Shown in pieces: positions 10,581-19,197 of a stretch of DNA of 64,000 bases; the first letter of the stretch is position 1, and each line of letters starts with the position of its first letter. The stretch covers positions 62,001 through 126,000 of the forward strand of contig JAWLGK010000005.1 of the NCBI GenBank assembly GCA_041685115.1, written 5' to 3'. The notes below the pieces were generated by a model. That model ran no database searches. It had not been told where the DNA came from and was given only the letters and a program-made list of their open reading frames with translations. Origin of the DNA: JALOAT01 sp041685115. GTDB taxonomy: Bacteria; Pseudomonadota; Gammaproteobacteria; Thiohalomonadales; Thiohalomonadaceae. A program made the translations under genes and the position numbers.

Positions 10581-12525
10581 GGTGACGCGGCTCGCCTGGC
10601 TGTGGCTGGTGGGCGGGCTCGCCGTGGTGGTCGCCCCGCACCTGCTGCGGCTGCCGCCCTGGCTGGGCCTGGTGTGCGTCGCCGCCATGGGCTGGCGCCT
10701 GTTGCGCGACCTGCGCGGCTGGGCCCTGCCCGGGCCCGGGCTGCGCCTGACGCTCACGGTCGGCGGCCTGCTGGCGGTGTTCGCCTCCTACGGCACCCTG
10801 GTGGGACCCGAGGCCGGCGTCGCGCTGCTCGCGGTCATGCTGAGCCTCAAGTTGGTGGAAATGCGTGGGCTGCGCGACGCCACGGTGGTGATCCTGCTGG
10901 CCTACTTCCTGGTCGCCACGGGATTTCTGTTCGACCAATCCATCGGCAGCGGCATCTACCTGTTATTCGCCGTGGTGGTGCTCACCACGGCCCTGGTGGT
11001 ACTGAACCACCCGGGTGCCGAGGCCCGGCTGTCGGGTCAGTACGTACGGCGCGCCGCAGACCTGCTGGTGCAGGCGGTGCCGCTGATGGTGATCCTGTTC
11101 GTGCTGTTCCCGCGCCTGTCCGGTGCCCTGTGGGGTATCACCGTCCAGGAGCACAGCGCGCGCACCGGGTTGTCCGAGTTCATGAGCATCGGCGACGTCA
11201 GTCGGCTGTCCGAATCGAGCGAAGTGGCGTTCCGGGTCGAGTTCGCCGGCACCATCCCCGTCACCGAGGACCTCTACTGGCGCGGCCCGGTGCTGTGGCA
11301 GACGGACGGCCGCCGCTGGACCGCCCTGCCGCCCGACAGCCTGCGCCAGCTGGACCGACCGCGAGTGGACAGTGACGGGCCGGCGGTGGACTACGCGGTT
11401 ACCCTGCAACCGCACGGCCGGCACTGGCTGTTCCTGCTCGACCTGCCGGGCACCCTGCCACGGGGCGCCCTGCTAACGCCCGACCTCCAGGTGCTGGCGC
11501 GTCGGCCCGTGGACCAGTTGCGGCGCTATGAGGCCAGCTCGTTCCCGACGGCGCGCATCCGTTCGCTCGGTCCGCGCGAGCGCGTCCTCGCCCTCGCGTT
11601 ACCCCCCGGAAGGCACCCCCTTGCCCGGGACCTGGCGGGCGCCTGGCTGGATGCGGGTCTCGGCGAGGCGCAACGGGTCGCGGCGGCCCTGCACTTTTTC
11701 AGCGAACAGGAGTTCTTTTATTCCCATGAGCCGCCCGTCCTGGGCGCCGACCCGGTGGACGAATTCCTGTTTCAGACCCGTACGGGCTTTTGCGAGCACT
11801 ATGCGGCGGCCTTCGTGGTGCTGATGCGCGCTGCCGGCCTGCCGGCCCGAGTGGTGACCGGTTACCACGGCGGCGAACTCAACCCCATCGGTGGGCATCT
11901 GGCGGTCCGCCAGTCGGACGCCCATGCCTGGGCCGAGGTGTTCCTGTCCGGACAGGGCTGGGTGCGGGTCGACCCCACCACGGTGATACCGCCCCAGCGC
12001 GTCTCCACCGGTACCCGTCTGCCGGCCCAGGAAGACCCGGGGGCACGCAAGGAGGCAAGCTGGCTGGGGCGGGCCCTGAAGGGCGCCCGCCAGATCCTGG
12101 ATGCGACCAACCACGGCTGGAACCAGTGGGTGCTCGGCTATGGCGCCGACAAACAGCGCAGCCTGCTGGAGCGGCTCGGCCTGCACGGTGCCGGCTGGCG
12201 GGGTCTGGTGGCACTGCTCAGCGTGGCGGCCGGGGTGGTGCTGCTCGGCGCGCTGGCGCACCTGAGCTGGCGCCGACGCCGTGCCGTGGACCCGCTGGTG
12301 CGGCAGTTCGATCGCGCGCTGACGCGCCTGGCCCGCCGCGGGCTGGTGAAAAGTCCGAGCGAAGGCGCCCTCGCCTTCGCCGCGCGGGTACGGGCGGTAG
12401 ACCAGGAAGTAGGCGCCCACTTCGAAGCACTGGCCGAACACTACACGGTGCTGCGCTACGGGCCGGCGCCGTCGCGGGCGGCCGTGAAGGCCTTCAGGCG
12501 GCGGGCGCGGGCCTTTCGCGCGTGA
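10561..12525 (+). CDS. tgpA: TgpA-like membrane transglutaminase (DUF3488 + transglutaminase core)
   Basis: A 654-residue protein. The N-terminal DUF3488 region has several membrane helices (about 10-190), followed by a periplasmic transglutaminase-like domain and a further membrane helix near 555-575, then a cytoplasmic DUF4129-like tail. The Cys-His-Asp triad is visible in TRTGFCEHYAA, SDAHAWAEVF and WVRVDPT. In Pseudomonas aeruginosa TgpA is essential and has a periplasmic transglutaminase fold. Its stop directly abuts the stop of convergent mnmE. Confidence 0.93.
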   Translation: MTAPAPEVTRLAWLWLVGGLAVVVAPHLLRLPPWLGLVCVAAMGWRLLRDLRGWALPGPGLRLTLTVGGLLAVFASYGTLVGPEAGVALLAVMLSLKLVEMRGLRDATVVILLAYFLVATGFLFDQSIGSGIYLLFAVVVLTTALVVLNHPGAEARLSGQYVRRAADLLVQAVPLMVILFVLFPRLSGALWGITVQEHSARTGLSEFMSIGDVSRLSESSEVAFRVEFAGTIPVTEDLYWRGPVLWQTDGRRWTALPPDSLRQLDRPRVDSDGPAVDYAVTLQPHGRHWLFLLDLPGTLPRGALLTPDLQVLARRPVDQLRRYEASSFPTARIRSLGPRERVLALALPPGRHPLARDLAGAWLDAGLGEAQRVAAALHFFSEQEFFYSHEPPVLGADPVDEFLFQTRTGFCEHYAAAFVVLMRAAGLPARVVTGYHGGELNPIGGHLAVRQSDAHAWAEVFLSGQGWVRVDPTTVIPPQRVSTGTRLPAQEDPGARKEASWLGRALKGARQILDATNHGWNQWVLGYGADKQRSLLERLGLHGAGWRGLVALLSVAAGVVLLGALAHLSWRRRRAVDPLVRQFDRALTRLARRGLVKSPSEGALAFAARVRAVDQEVGAHFEALAEHYTVLRYGPAPSRAAVKAFRRRARAFRA

Positions 12526-13875
12526 TCACTTGCCGATGCAGAAACTGGAAAAGATCCGCCCCAGCAGGTCGTCGCTGCTGACCTCGCCGGTGATCTCGCC
12601 GAGGGCCTGTTGGGCGAGGCGCAGCTCTTCGGCGAGCAGTTCGCAGGCGCGGTAGTCGCGCAGTGCCTGGGCGCCCTGGGCCAGGTGGCCCGCGGCCCGG
12701 TCCAGGGCGTCGAGGTGGCGGCGGCGGGCGGTGAACAGGCCCTCCGTGCTGTCACGCCAGCCCACGCTGTGCTTCAGGTGCGCCCGCAGCCCGTCGAGGC
12801 CCGCGCCGCTGCGTGCCGAAAGCCGCACCTCCGGGCCCAGGGGTCCGTCGCGTACTGCCGGCGCTTCACTGGACAGGTCGATCTTGTTGCGCACCACTGT
12901 GACGGGGATGTGGGGCAAGCGGGCCAGGATGGTGCGCTCCGCGTCCGTGACACCGACAGCGTCGTCCACCACCAGCAGGATACGGTCGGCCTTCTCCAAC
13001 TCCTGCCAGGCGCGGCGGATCCCCTCCTGCTCCACGCGATCCGCGCTTTCGCGCAGCCCCGCCGTGTCGACCACGTGCAGGGGCACGCCGTCGATGGCGA
13101 TCTGTTCACGGAGCACGTCGCGGGTGGTGCCCGGGAGCTCGGTGACGATGGCAGCGTCGCGGCCGGACAGGGCGTTCAGCAGACTGGACTTGCCGGCATT
13201 GGGCAGGCCGGCGATGACTACGGTGATGCCCTCGCGCATCACCGCACCCTGCCGGGCCGCCTCGCGCACCGCCGCCAGTTGCATGGCGAGTTGGGCGACG
13301 CGTTCGTCCACCCCGCCCTCGGAGAGGAAGTCGATCTCCTCGTCGCTGAAATCGATGGAGGCCTCCACGTAGGTGCGCAGACCGGTGAGGTCGTCCACCA
13401 GCCCGTGGATGCGGGCGGAGAAGGCGCCTTGCAGGGAACGCAGGGCGAGCCGCGCGGCCTCCCGCGAGCCGGCCTCGATGAGATCGGCCACCGCCTCGGC
13501 CTGGGCCAGGTCCAGTTTGCCGTTCAGGAAGGCGCGCTCGGAGAACTCGCCCGGGCGGGCCGGGCGGGCGCCCGCGGCCAGGGCCGCGCCGAGCACGGCA
13601 TCGAGCACCACCGGGCCGCCGTGGCCCTGGAGTTCGAGCACGTCTTCGCCGGTGAAGGAATGGGGGGTGCTAAAGAACAGGGCGATGCCCTCGTCGAGCA
13701 CCTGACCCTCGAGATCGCGGAACGCGCCGAAGCTGGCGTGGCGCGGTGCAGGGCAGTGGCCGAGCAGACGCTCGGCCACCTGGCGGGCGGCGGGGCCCGA
13801 GACCCGCACGATCCCCACCCCACCCCGCCCGGGCGGGGTGGCGATGGCGGCGATGGTCTCGTTGAGTGCGGTCAC
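12526..13875 (-). CDS. mnmE: tRNA modification GTPase MnmE
   Basis: A 449-residue protein (TrmE), typical length about 450. The N-terminal folate-binding domain is followed by a helical domain, the G domain with P-loop GLPNAGKSS and the switch segment LPGTTRD. The protein ends in the conserved FCIGK motif whose cysteine is part of the family signature. The start is a GTG at 13875 (MTALNETIAAIATPPGRGG). It is the GTPase partner of MnmG in wobble uridine modification. It follows yidC after 19 bases. Confidence 0.98.
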   Translation of the reverse strand: MTALNETIAAIATPPGRGGVGIVRVSGPAARQVAERLLGHCPAPRHASFGAFRDLEGQVLDEGIALFFSTPHSFTGEDVLELQGHGGPVVLDAVLGAALAAGARPARPGEFSERAFLNGKLDLAQAEAVADLIEAGSREAARLALRSLQGAFSARIHGLVDDLTGLRTYVEASIDFSDEEIDFLSEGGVDERVAQLAMQLAAVREAARQGAVMREGITVVIAGLPNAGKSSLLNALSGRDAAIVTELPGTTRDVLREQIAIDGVPLHVVDTAGLRESADRVEQEGIRRAWQELEKADRILLVVDDAVGVTDAERTILARLPHIPVTVVRNKIDLSSEAPAVRDGPLGPEVRLSARSGAGLDGLRAHLKHSVGWRDSTEGLFTARRRHLDALDRAAGHLAQGAQALRDYRACELLAEELRLAQQALGEITGEVSSDDLLGRIFSSFCIGK

Positions 13876-13894
13876 GGCCGCCCGCTGGAGGCTG

Positions 13895-15502
13895 TCAGGC
13901 CTTCACCACCCAGCGCGTGATGTACCACTGCTGGAGGATCGACAAGGTGTTGTTGACCACCCAGTAGAGCACCAGGCCCGCCGGGAAGAAGGCGAAGAAC
14001 ACCGTGAAGATGATGGGCAGGGCCAGCATCACCTTGGCCTGCACCGGATCCATGGGCGTCGGGTTCAGGCGGTGCTGGACCAGCATGGTGACGCCCATGA
14101 GGATGGGCAGGATGAAGAACGGGTCCGCGATGGACAAGTCCTGGATCCACAGGATGCCGGGCGCCTGGCGCAGCTCCACGCTCTCAAGCAGCACCCAGTA
14201 CAGGGCGATGAACACCGGGATCTGCACCAGGATGGGCAAACAGCCGCCCAGCGGGTTGATCTTCTCCTCCCGGTACATCTTCATCATGGCCTCGTTGAGC
14301 TTCTGCCGGTCATCGCCGAACCGCTCCTTGAGGGCCACCAGGCGCGGCTGCACCTTGCGCATGTGCGCCATGGACTTGTAGCTGGTCTCCGACAGCTTGT
14401 AGAAGGCCAGCTTGATGAGGATGGTGAGGATGATGATCGCCCAGCCCCAGTTACCGACGAAGCTGTGGATCTTCTCCAACAACCAGTAGAGCGGCTTGGC
14501 GATGACGGTCAACATGCCGTAATCGACCGTGAGTTCCAGGTTGGGTGCCACTTGGGCGAGGGTCTCCTGGGCCTTCGGCCCCACGTAGAGCCGTGCTGGG
14601 AACTCGCCCGTATCGCCCGGCGCCACGGTCAGTGCCGGGCTGATCAAGCCCAGGATGTAGCGGCTGTCGCCCGGCGCCTTGCTGTAAAACTGATGACTGA
14701 CGTCCTGAGGTGGGATCCACGCGCCCAGGAAATAGTGCTGAATCATGGCTGCCCAGCCGCCGGTCAGGTCGCGGGCGAGGTCGGCGTCTTCCATGTCGTC
14801 GAAATCGATCTTCTCGTACTTGGCTTCCTGGCCGGAGATCACACCGCCCGTGTACGTGTAAATGAAGGCACTGCCGTTATCGCCGGGCTGGGAGCGCAGC
14901 CACTGGTAATACACGTTACCGCGCCATTCAGCACTGCCGGCGTTAGCGATCCGGTGGGTTACATCCACCTCATAGGAGCCCCGGCGGAAGGTGTAGACCT
15001 TCGTCACCGTGACGCCTTCGGGAGAGGTCCAGCGCAGCGGTACCTCAAGGACGTCCTGACCCTCTGCCAGTCGGTAGTCGGTGGCCTCGGGCACGTAAGT
15101 GGCGTGGTGGGTGGGCGCGCGGTCGGCGGGCAGCAGGCCCGACTGGGCGACGAATACTTCCCCCTGGTCGGTGAGCAGGGTCACCGGATTGTCCGGCTCG
15201 TCCACCGATACCGGGAAGGCGAGCAGATCCACGTGGCGCAGGTCACCGCCCTTGGTGTCGATCTCCGCATTGAATACGTCCGTCACGACGCGCACGCGCT
15301 GCACCGAATCGAGGCCCGGGCGCATGGGTGCGCCCGCGGCGGCGCCAGCATCCGGCGCGGTGGGCACCGGCACGTCCTGGCCCGGGGCCTGAGCGGTCGG
15401 TGCAGGCGTCGGCTGCGGGCCATAATCCGCCTGCCAGGCCTGCCACAGCAGGAGCAGCGTAAACGCGAGGGCGAGGAAAAGAATGGTGCGCTGAAAATCC
15501 AT
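13895..15502 (-). CDS. yidC: Membrane protein insertase YidC
   Basis: A 535-residue YidC of the long gram-negative type. One N-terminal membrane helix (about residues 6-22) is followed by a proline/alanine-rich linker and the large periplasmic beta domain (about 55-330). The conserved C-terminal insertase core has its membrane helices from about 345 to 530. The groove arginine of E. coli is a lysine here (LIKLAFYKLS), a common substitution. It inserts inner-membrane proteins, including F0 subunits, alone or with SecYEG. It lies in the rpmH-rnpA-yidD-yidC-mnmE run. Confidence 0.97.
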   Translation of the reverse strand: MDFQRTILFLALAFTLLLLWQAWQADYGPQPTPAPTAQAPGQDVPVPTAPDAGAAAGAPMRPGLDSVQRVRVVTDVFNAEIDTKGGDLRHVDLLAFPVSVDEPDNPVTLLTDQGEVFVAQSGLLPADRAPTHHATYVPEATDYRLAEGQDVLEVPLRWTSPEGVTVTKVYTFRRGSYEVDVTHRIANAGSAEWRGNVYYQWLRSQPGDNGSAFIYTYTGGVISGQEAKYEKIDFDDMEDADLARDLTGGWAAMIQHYFLGAWIPPQDVSHQFYSKAPGDSRYILGLISPALTVAPGDTGEFPARLYVGPKAQETLAQVAPNLELTVDYGMLTVIAKPLYWLLEKIHSFVGNWGWAIIILTILIKLAFYKLSETSYKSMAHMRKVQPRLVALKERFGDDRQKLNEAMMKMYREEKINPLGGCLPILVQIPVFIALYWVLLESVELRQAPGILWIQDLSIADPFFILPILMGVTMLVQHRLNPTPMDPVQAKVMLALPIIFTVFFAFFPAGLVLYWVVNNTLSILQQWYITRWVVKA

Positions 15503-15507
15503 GGAGA

Positions 15508-15729
15508 TCAGTCTTTATGCTCGGGGACAGGGTCGTAGCCGCCCTCATGCCAGGGGTGGCAGCGGGACAACCGGCGCAGGCTCATCCAGCCGCCGCGAAG
15601 GATACCATAGCGGCCCACGGCCTCTTGTGCGTAAGCAGAACACGTGGGGGTGAAACGGCAGTTGGCGCCCAGGAACGGGCTGAGCAGGTAGCGGTAGGCG
15701 CCAATCAGGAGGATGACGAGGCGGCGCAT
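15508..15729 (-). CDS. yidD: Membrane protein insertion efficiency factor YidD
   Basis: A 73-residue protein starting MRRLVILLIGAYRYLLSP at an ATG at 15729; an upstream in-frame start at 15750 would add seven residues. The conserved segments FTPTCSAYA and LRRLSRCHPWHEGGYDPVP are complete. YidD is a small membrane-peripheral factor that helps YidC-dependent insertion. It overlaps the 3' end of rnpA by 25 bases, the usual arrangement in this locus. Confidence 0.95.
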   Translation of the reverse strand: MRRLVILLIGAYRYLLSPFLGANCRFTPTCSAYAQEAVGRYGILRGGWMSLRRLSRCHPWHEGGYDPVPEHKD

Positions 15730-16085
15730 TTGCGGAGGTGTTGCCCCCAAACGGCGGTCAGGGCAGTGCGAAAACGGCTGTTGTCCCAGCTATCCACACC
15801 GCCTCGGACCAGAAGAACGAGGTCGCGCCCTTTCACCTCGGCGGCGTGAGCGCGAAAGAATTCGCGGGCGAGACGCTTGATCCGGTTCCGGTCCACCGCG
15901 AGGCGGACCCAGCGTTTCGATACCGCCAAACCCAAGCGTGCGTGCTCACGCCCGTTGGCAACGGAGATGAGCACCAAGGGGCCGGTCGCACTACGGCAAC
16001 CGTCGGCAAAGGCACGCTTGAACTCGGCAGGGCGCGTGATCCGCTGGCGACGCGCGAAACCCGCGCTGCCCGGATCGGGCGCCAT
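15705..16085 (-). CDS. rnpA: Ribonuclease P protein component
   Basis: A 126-residue basic protein. The RNR motif region (VDRNRIKRLAREFFR) and the earlier RRQRITRPAEFKRAF stretch match the RnpA family. It binds the RNase P RNA and aids 5' maturation of tRNAs. It sits 15 bases downstream of rpmH, with which it shares a promoter and transcript in most bacteria. Confidence 0.96.
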   Translation of the reverse strand: MAPDPGSAGFARRQRITRPAEFKRAFADGCRSATGPLVLISVANGREHARLGLAVSKRWVRLAVDRNRIKRLAREFFRAHAAEVKGRDLVLLVRGGVDSWDNSRFRTALTAVWGQHLRKCAASSSS

Positions 16086-16100
16086 GCCGTGTAGCCTGCG

Positions 16101-16235
16101 TCAGGCAGACAGCCGGGCGCGGCCCTTAGCGCGACGAGCCTTCAGAACACGACGGCCGCCCTTGGTCGCCATGCGGGCACGGAAACCGTGCGTACGGGCG
16201 CGCTTGATCTTGCTGGGTTGGAATGTGCGCTTCAT
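16101..16235 (-). CDS. rpmH: 50S ribosomal protein L34
   Basis: A 44-residue frame read by hand on the minus strand: it starts MKRTFQPSKIKRARTHGFR at the ATG at 16235 and ends GRARLSA before TGA at 16101-16103. The sequence matches bacterial L34 over its full length. It is the first gene of the rpmH-rnpA-yidD-yidC-mnmE run and lies divergent from dnaA, as in most Gammaproteobacteria. Confidence 0.98.
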   Translation of the reverse strand: MKRTFQPSKIKRARTHGFRARMATKGGRRVLKARRAKGRARLSA

Positions 16236-16298
16236 GAGTCAGACACCACAACAAAAAAGGAATGGGAACACGGGCCCGGGGCCCGCGAAAGGCCGGCA

Positions 16299-16327
16299 AA
16301 GATAACCGCGAGGCCGGCGGCTGTCAA
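16299..16327 (-). promoter_or_regulatory. Sigma70 promoter of rpmH-rnpA
   Basis: On the minus strand a consensus -35 TTGACA, a 17-base spacer and a -10 TATCTT lie about 65-90 bases before the L34 start. A DnaA box 22 bases upstream (16349-16357) could influence it. Confidence 0.75.
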
Positions 16328-16348
16328 CGAAAAGCGATGTGTGCAACA

Positions 16349-16357
16349 TGTGGATAA
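16349..16357 (-). promoter_or_regulatory. DnaA box upstream of dnaA
   Basis: A perfect TTATCCACA on the minus strand (TGTGGATAA on the plus strand), 55 bases before the dnaA GTG start. It suits autoregulation of dnaA and lies between the divergent rpmH and dnaA genes. Confidence 0.75.
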
Positions 16358-16411
16358 CTCACGCCTCGAAGGATAGACTGCGGCCCTTGCGAGTCTGACA
16401 GAGGTAGAACA

Positions 16412-17767
16412 GTGACGCCTGCGGTGTGGAAACGATGTCTTGAATGGCTGGAGCAGGACCTCCCCGCCCAGCACTTCAATACGTGGATTCGCCCGTTGCA
16501 GGCCCAGCTGGAGGGCGGCGTGCTGCGCCTGTTGGCCCCCAACAAGTTTGTCCTGGAATGGGTAAAGGACAAATACAGCAGCAAATTCAACGAGTTGATT
16601 TCACAATTCGAGGATGGTGAAGGCCTGTCCCTGAGCTTCGAAGTGGGCAGCCGGCGCACCAGCGCAGCGCCGCGATCCACACCCGCACCCGCAGTGGCGC
16701 CCGCGCGCAACGAACCTGGGCGGGAAACGGAGAAGGCCTCGGCACGCCGGAGCAATCTGAACCCCAATTTCGTGTTCAGCAACTTCGTCGAAGGCAAATC
16801 CAACCAACTGGCCCGTGCCGCCTCCATGCAGGTGGGCGAAAACCCGGGCGGTGCGTACAACCCGCTGTTCCTGTACGGCGGCGTCGGCCTCGGCAAAACG
16901 CACCTCATGCACGCCATCGGCAACCTGATCCAGAGCCGCAAGCCCGGCGCCAACGTGGTGTACCTGCATTCCGAGCGCTTCGTGGGCGACATGGTCAAGG
17001 CGTTGCAGCACAATGCCATCAACGAATTCAAACGCTTCTATCGCTCCGTAGACGCCCTGCTCATCGACGACATCCAGTTCTTTGCGGGCAAGGAGCGCTC
17101 CCAGGAAGAGTTCTTCCACACCTTCAATGCCCTGCTCGAGGGCCAACAGCAGGTCATCCTTACCTGCGACCGCTACCCAAAGGAGGTGAACGGGCTGGAA
17201 GAACGGCTGAAATCCCGGTTCGGCTGGGGACTCACGGTGGCCGTGGAGCCACCGGATTTCGAGACCCGCGTTGCCATCCTCATGAACAAGGCGGAGCAGG
17301 CTCGGGTCGCCCTTCCCGAGGACGTGGCCTTTTTGATTGCCAAGCGCATCCGCTCCAACATCCGCGAGCTGGAGGGCGCACTGCGACGGGTGATCGCGAA
17401 TGCCCACTTCACTGCCCGGCCCATCACGGTGGACTTCGCCAAGGAAGCGCTGAGCGACCTCCTGGCGCTGCAGGACAAGCTGGTCAGTGTGGAGAACATT
17501 CAGAAGACCGTAGCGGAGTACTATAAAATTCGCGTCGCCGACCTGCTGTCCAAGCGACGCACCCGTTCCGTGGCCAGGCCGCGGCAGGTGGCCATGGCAT
17601 TGGCCAAGGAGCTGACGAACCACAGTCTCCCCGAGATCGGCGACGCCTTCGGTGGCCGTGACCACACCACGGTGCTGCATGCCTGCCGAAAGGTCCGGGA
17701 ACTGAAGGAAACCGATACCAAGGTGGCGGAAGACTTCGCCATGCTGTTGAGAACCCTGAGTACATAA
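16412..17767 (+). CDS. dnaA: Chromosomal replication initiator DnaA
   Basis: A 451-residue initiator with a GTG start at 16412 preceded by a GAGG ribosome binding site. Domain I covers about 1-75 (WKRCLEWLEQDLPAQHFNTW) and a variable linker covers 76-115. The AAA+ domain III has Walker A GGVGLGKT at 156-163 and Walker B LLIDDIQF. Domain IV carries the DnaA signature around NHSLPEIGDAFGGRDHTTV. It binds DnaA boxes and melts oriC. The candidate origin lies directly downstream. Confidence 0.98.
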   Translation: MTPAVWKRCLEWLEQDLPAQHFNTWIRPLQAQLEGGVLRLLAPNKFVLEWVKDKYSSKFNELISQFEDGEGLSLSFEVGSRRTSAAPRSTPAPAVAPARNEPGRETEKASARRSNLNPNFVFSNFVEGKSNQLARAASMQVGENPGGAYNPLFLYGGVGLGKTHLMHAIGNLIQSRKPGANVVYLHSERFVGDMVKALQHNAINEFKRFYRSVDALLIDDIQFFAGKERSQEEFFHTFNALLEGQQQVILTCDRYPKEVNGLEERLKSRFGWGLTVAVEPPDFETRVAILMNKAEQARVALPEDVAFLIAKRIRSNIRELEGALRRVIANAHFTARPITVDFAKEALSDLLALQDKLVSVENIQKTVAEYYKIRVADLLSKRRTRSVARPRQVAMALAKELTNHSLPEIGDAFGGRDHTTVLHACRKVRELKETDTKVAEDFAMLLRTLST

Positions 17768-17975
17768 CGAGGGACAAGCTGTGGATAATTATTCGGCCCA
17801 AAAGGGTGCACACCTTATCCACAGGAAAAATCGCCCTTACCCAGACCGTTTAGGGTGTAGATAAGTCGTCTGAAATCAAATAGTAAAAGCGGTTATCCAC
17901 AGGTCCGCTGGTGACCTGTAGTAACAGATTAAAAGATCTTAAAAACATTAATTAATAAGTGAACGAGGCTACCCG
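17768..17975. other. oriC: Probable replication origin (oriC) between dnaA and dnaN
   Basis: The 208-base gap holds three perfect 9-mer DnaA boxes: 17780-17788 (minus), 17815-17823 (plus) and 17893-17901 (plus). A one-mismatch box, TGTAGATAA, lies at 17856-17864. An AT-rich tract at about 17927-17959 (ATTAAAAGATCTTAAAAAC, then ATTAATTAATAA), just before dnaN, is a plausible unwinding element. Two further signs support origin proximity: the dnaA-dnaN-recF-gyrB order and parS sites in recF. No replication-start data are available, so origin identity is an inference. Confidence 0.85.
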
Positions 17976-19076
17976 ATGAAGTTCCGAGTCAGCAGGGAAA
18001 CGCTTCTAAGGCCCCTCCAGGTGGCAGGCGGTGTGGTCGAACGTCGACAGACACTCCCTATTCTGTCCAACGTGCTTCTGCAGGTGAGCGGCGACACCCT
18101 GACCATGACAGGAACGGACCTGGAGGTGGAGCTCACGGCCACAGCCCGGGTTTCGGACGTAGAGCCCGGTGAGATCACCGTGCCAGCGAGGAAATTTATC
18201 GATATCTGCAAGAGCCTTCCCGAAAGCGCTGAGTTGGAATTCAAGGTGGATGAAGGCAAGGCGCTCGTTCGTTCGGGTCGCAGTCGCTTCAGCCTGGCCA
18301 CCCTGCCCGCCAACGACTTTCCGGCAACGGACGACGTGAACGGGGGCATCGAGTTCACGCTGACGCATACGCAGTTGAAGACGCTCATCGAACGCACGCA
18401 GTTCTGCATGGCCAACCAAGACGTGCGGTATTACCTGAACGGTATGCTTTTGGAACTGGATCGCGACGTAGTGCGAGCCGTGGCGACGGATGGTCACCGG
18501 CTTGCTTACAGCGAGATCGGAGCCGAAGTGGGGGTAAGCGTCAAACACCAAGTCATCGTGCCCCGCAAAGGGGTCGGCGAACTGGGCCGTCTGCTCGGTG
18601 ATCGGGAAGATCGTGTCGATGTGCGCATGAATGCCAATCACATCCGGGTCGATTTCGATGGCATGGTAATGACCTCGAAGCTCATCGATGGTCGCTTCCC
18701 CGATTACGAACGGGTCATCCCGCGTCAGTCCAGCAGACAGGTTGTGGCAGACCGGGAGACCCTGCGCCAGGCATTGGCGCGGGCGGCCATCCTTTCCAAT
18801 GAGAAATACCGCGGCGTGCGGATCGAATTTTCCGCAGGAAGATTGCGCGCGCTGGTGAGTAATCCTGAGCAGGAAGAGGCCGAGGAAGAGATTGAAGTGG
18901 ATTACCAGGGTGAGCTGTTTGAGATCGGCTTCAACGTGAGCTATGTGCTGGAAGCGCTAAATGCCGTCAGGGAAGACAAGGTCCGCCTGGGGCTGACCGA
19001 CGCCAACAGCAGCTGTCTGCTGCAGGGCCTCGAAGATAAGGCCACCCGCTACGTCATCATGCCGATGCGGCTCTGA
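17976..19076 (+). CDS. dnaN: DNA polymerase III subunit beta (sliding clamp)
   Basis: A 366-residue clamp, the same length as in E. coli, starting MKFRVSRETLLRPLQVAGGVVERR. The three homologous clamp domains are complete, ending in the typical YVIMPMRL C-terminus. It tethers polymerase III and other clamp-binding proteins to DNA. It follows the origin region and is probably co-transcribed into recF and gyrB. Confidence 0.98.
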   Translation: MKFRVSRETLLRPLQVAGGVVERRQTLPILSNVLLQVSGDTLTMTGTDLEVELTATARVSDVEPGEITVPARKFIDICKSLPESAELEFKVDEGKALVRSGRSRFSLATLPANDFPATDDVNGGIEFTLTHTQLKTLIERTQFCMANQDVRYYLNGMLLELDRDVVRAVATDGHRLAYSEIGAEVGVSVKHQVIVPRKGVGELGRLLGDREDRVDVRMNANHIRVDFDGMVMTSKLIDGRFPDYERVIPRQSSRQVVADRETLRQALARAAILSNEKYRGVRIEFSAGRLRALVSNPEQEEAEEEIEVDYQGELFEIGFNVSYVLEALNAVREDKVRLGLTDANSSCLLQGLEDKATRYVIMPMRL

Positions 19077-19197
19077 CCGGGGCGCCTGGCAAGGCGCACC
19101 GGTTGGGTTGTGATGTACAACGTATTGGTTTTCAAAGTAAATACTGACCCGATACCCGCCGCCGCGGGTGTCGGGCGTGTCCTCTGGCGTTCGGCTC

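Noticed and set aside
13838..15538. A 566-codon open frame antisense to yidC
   Set aside because: yidC is unambiguous on the minus strand, and the antisense product is compositionally biased.
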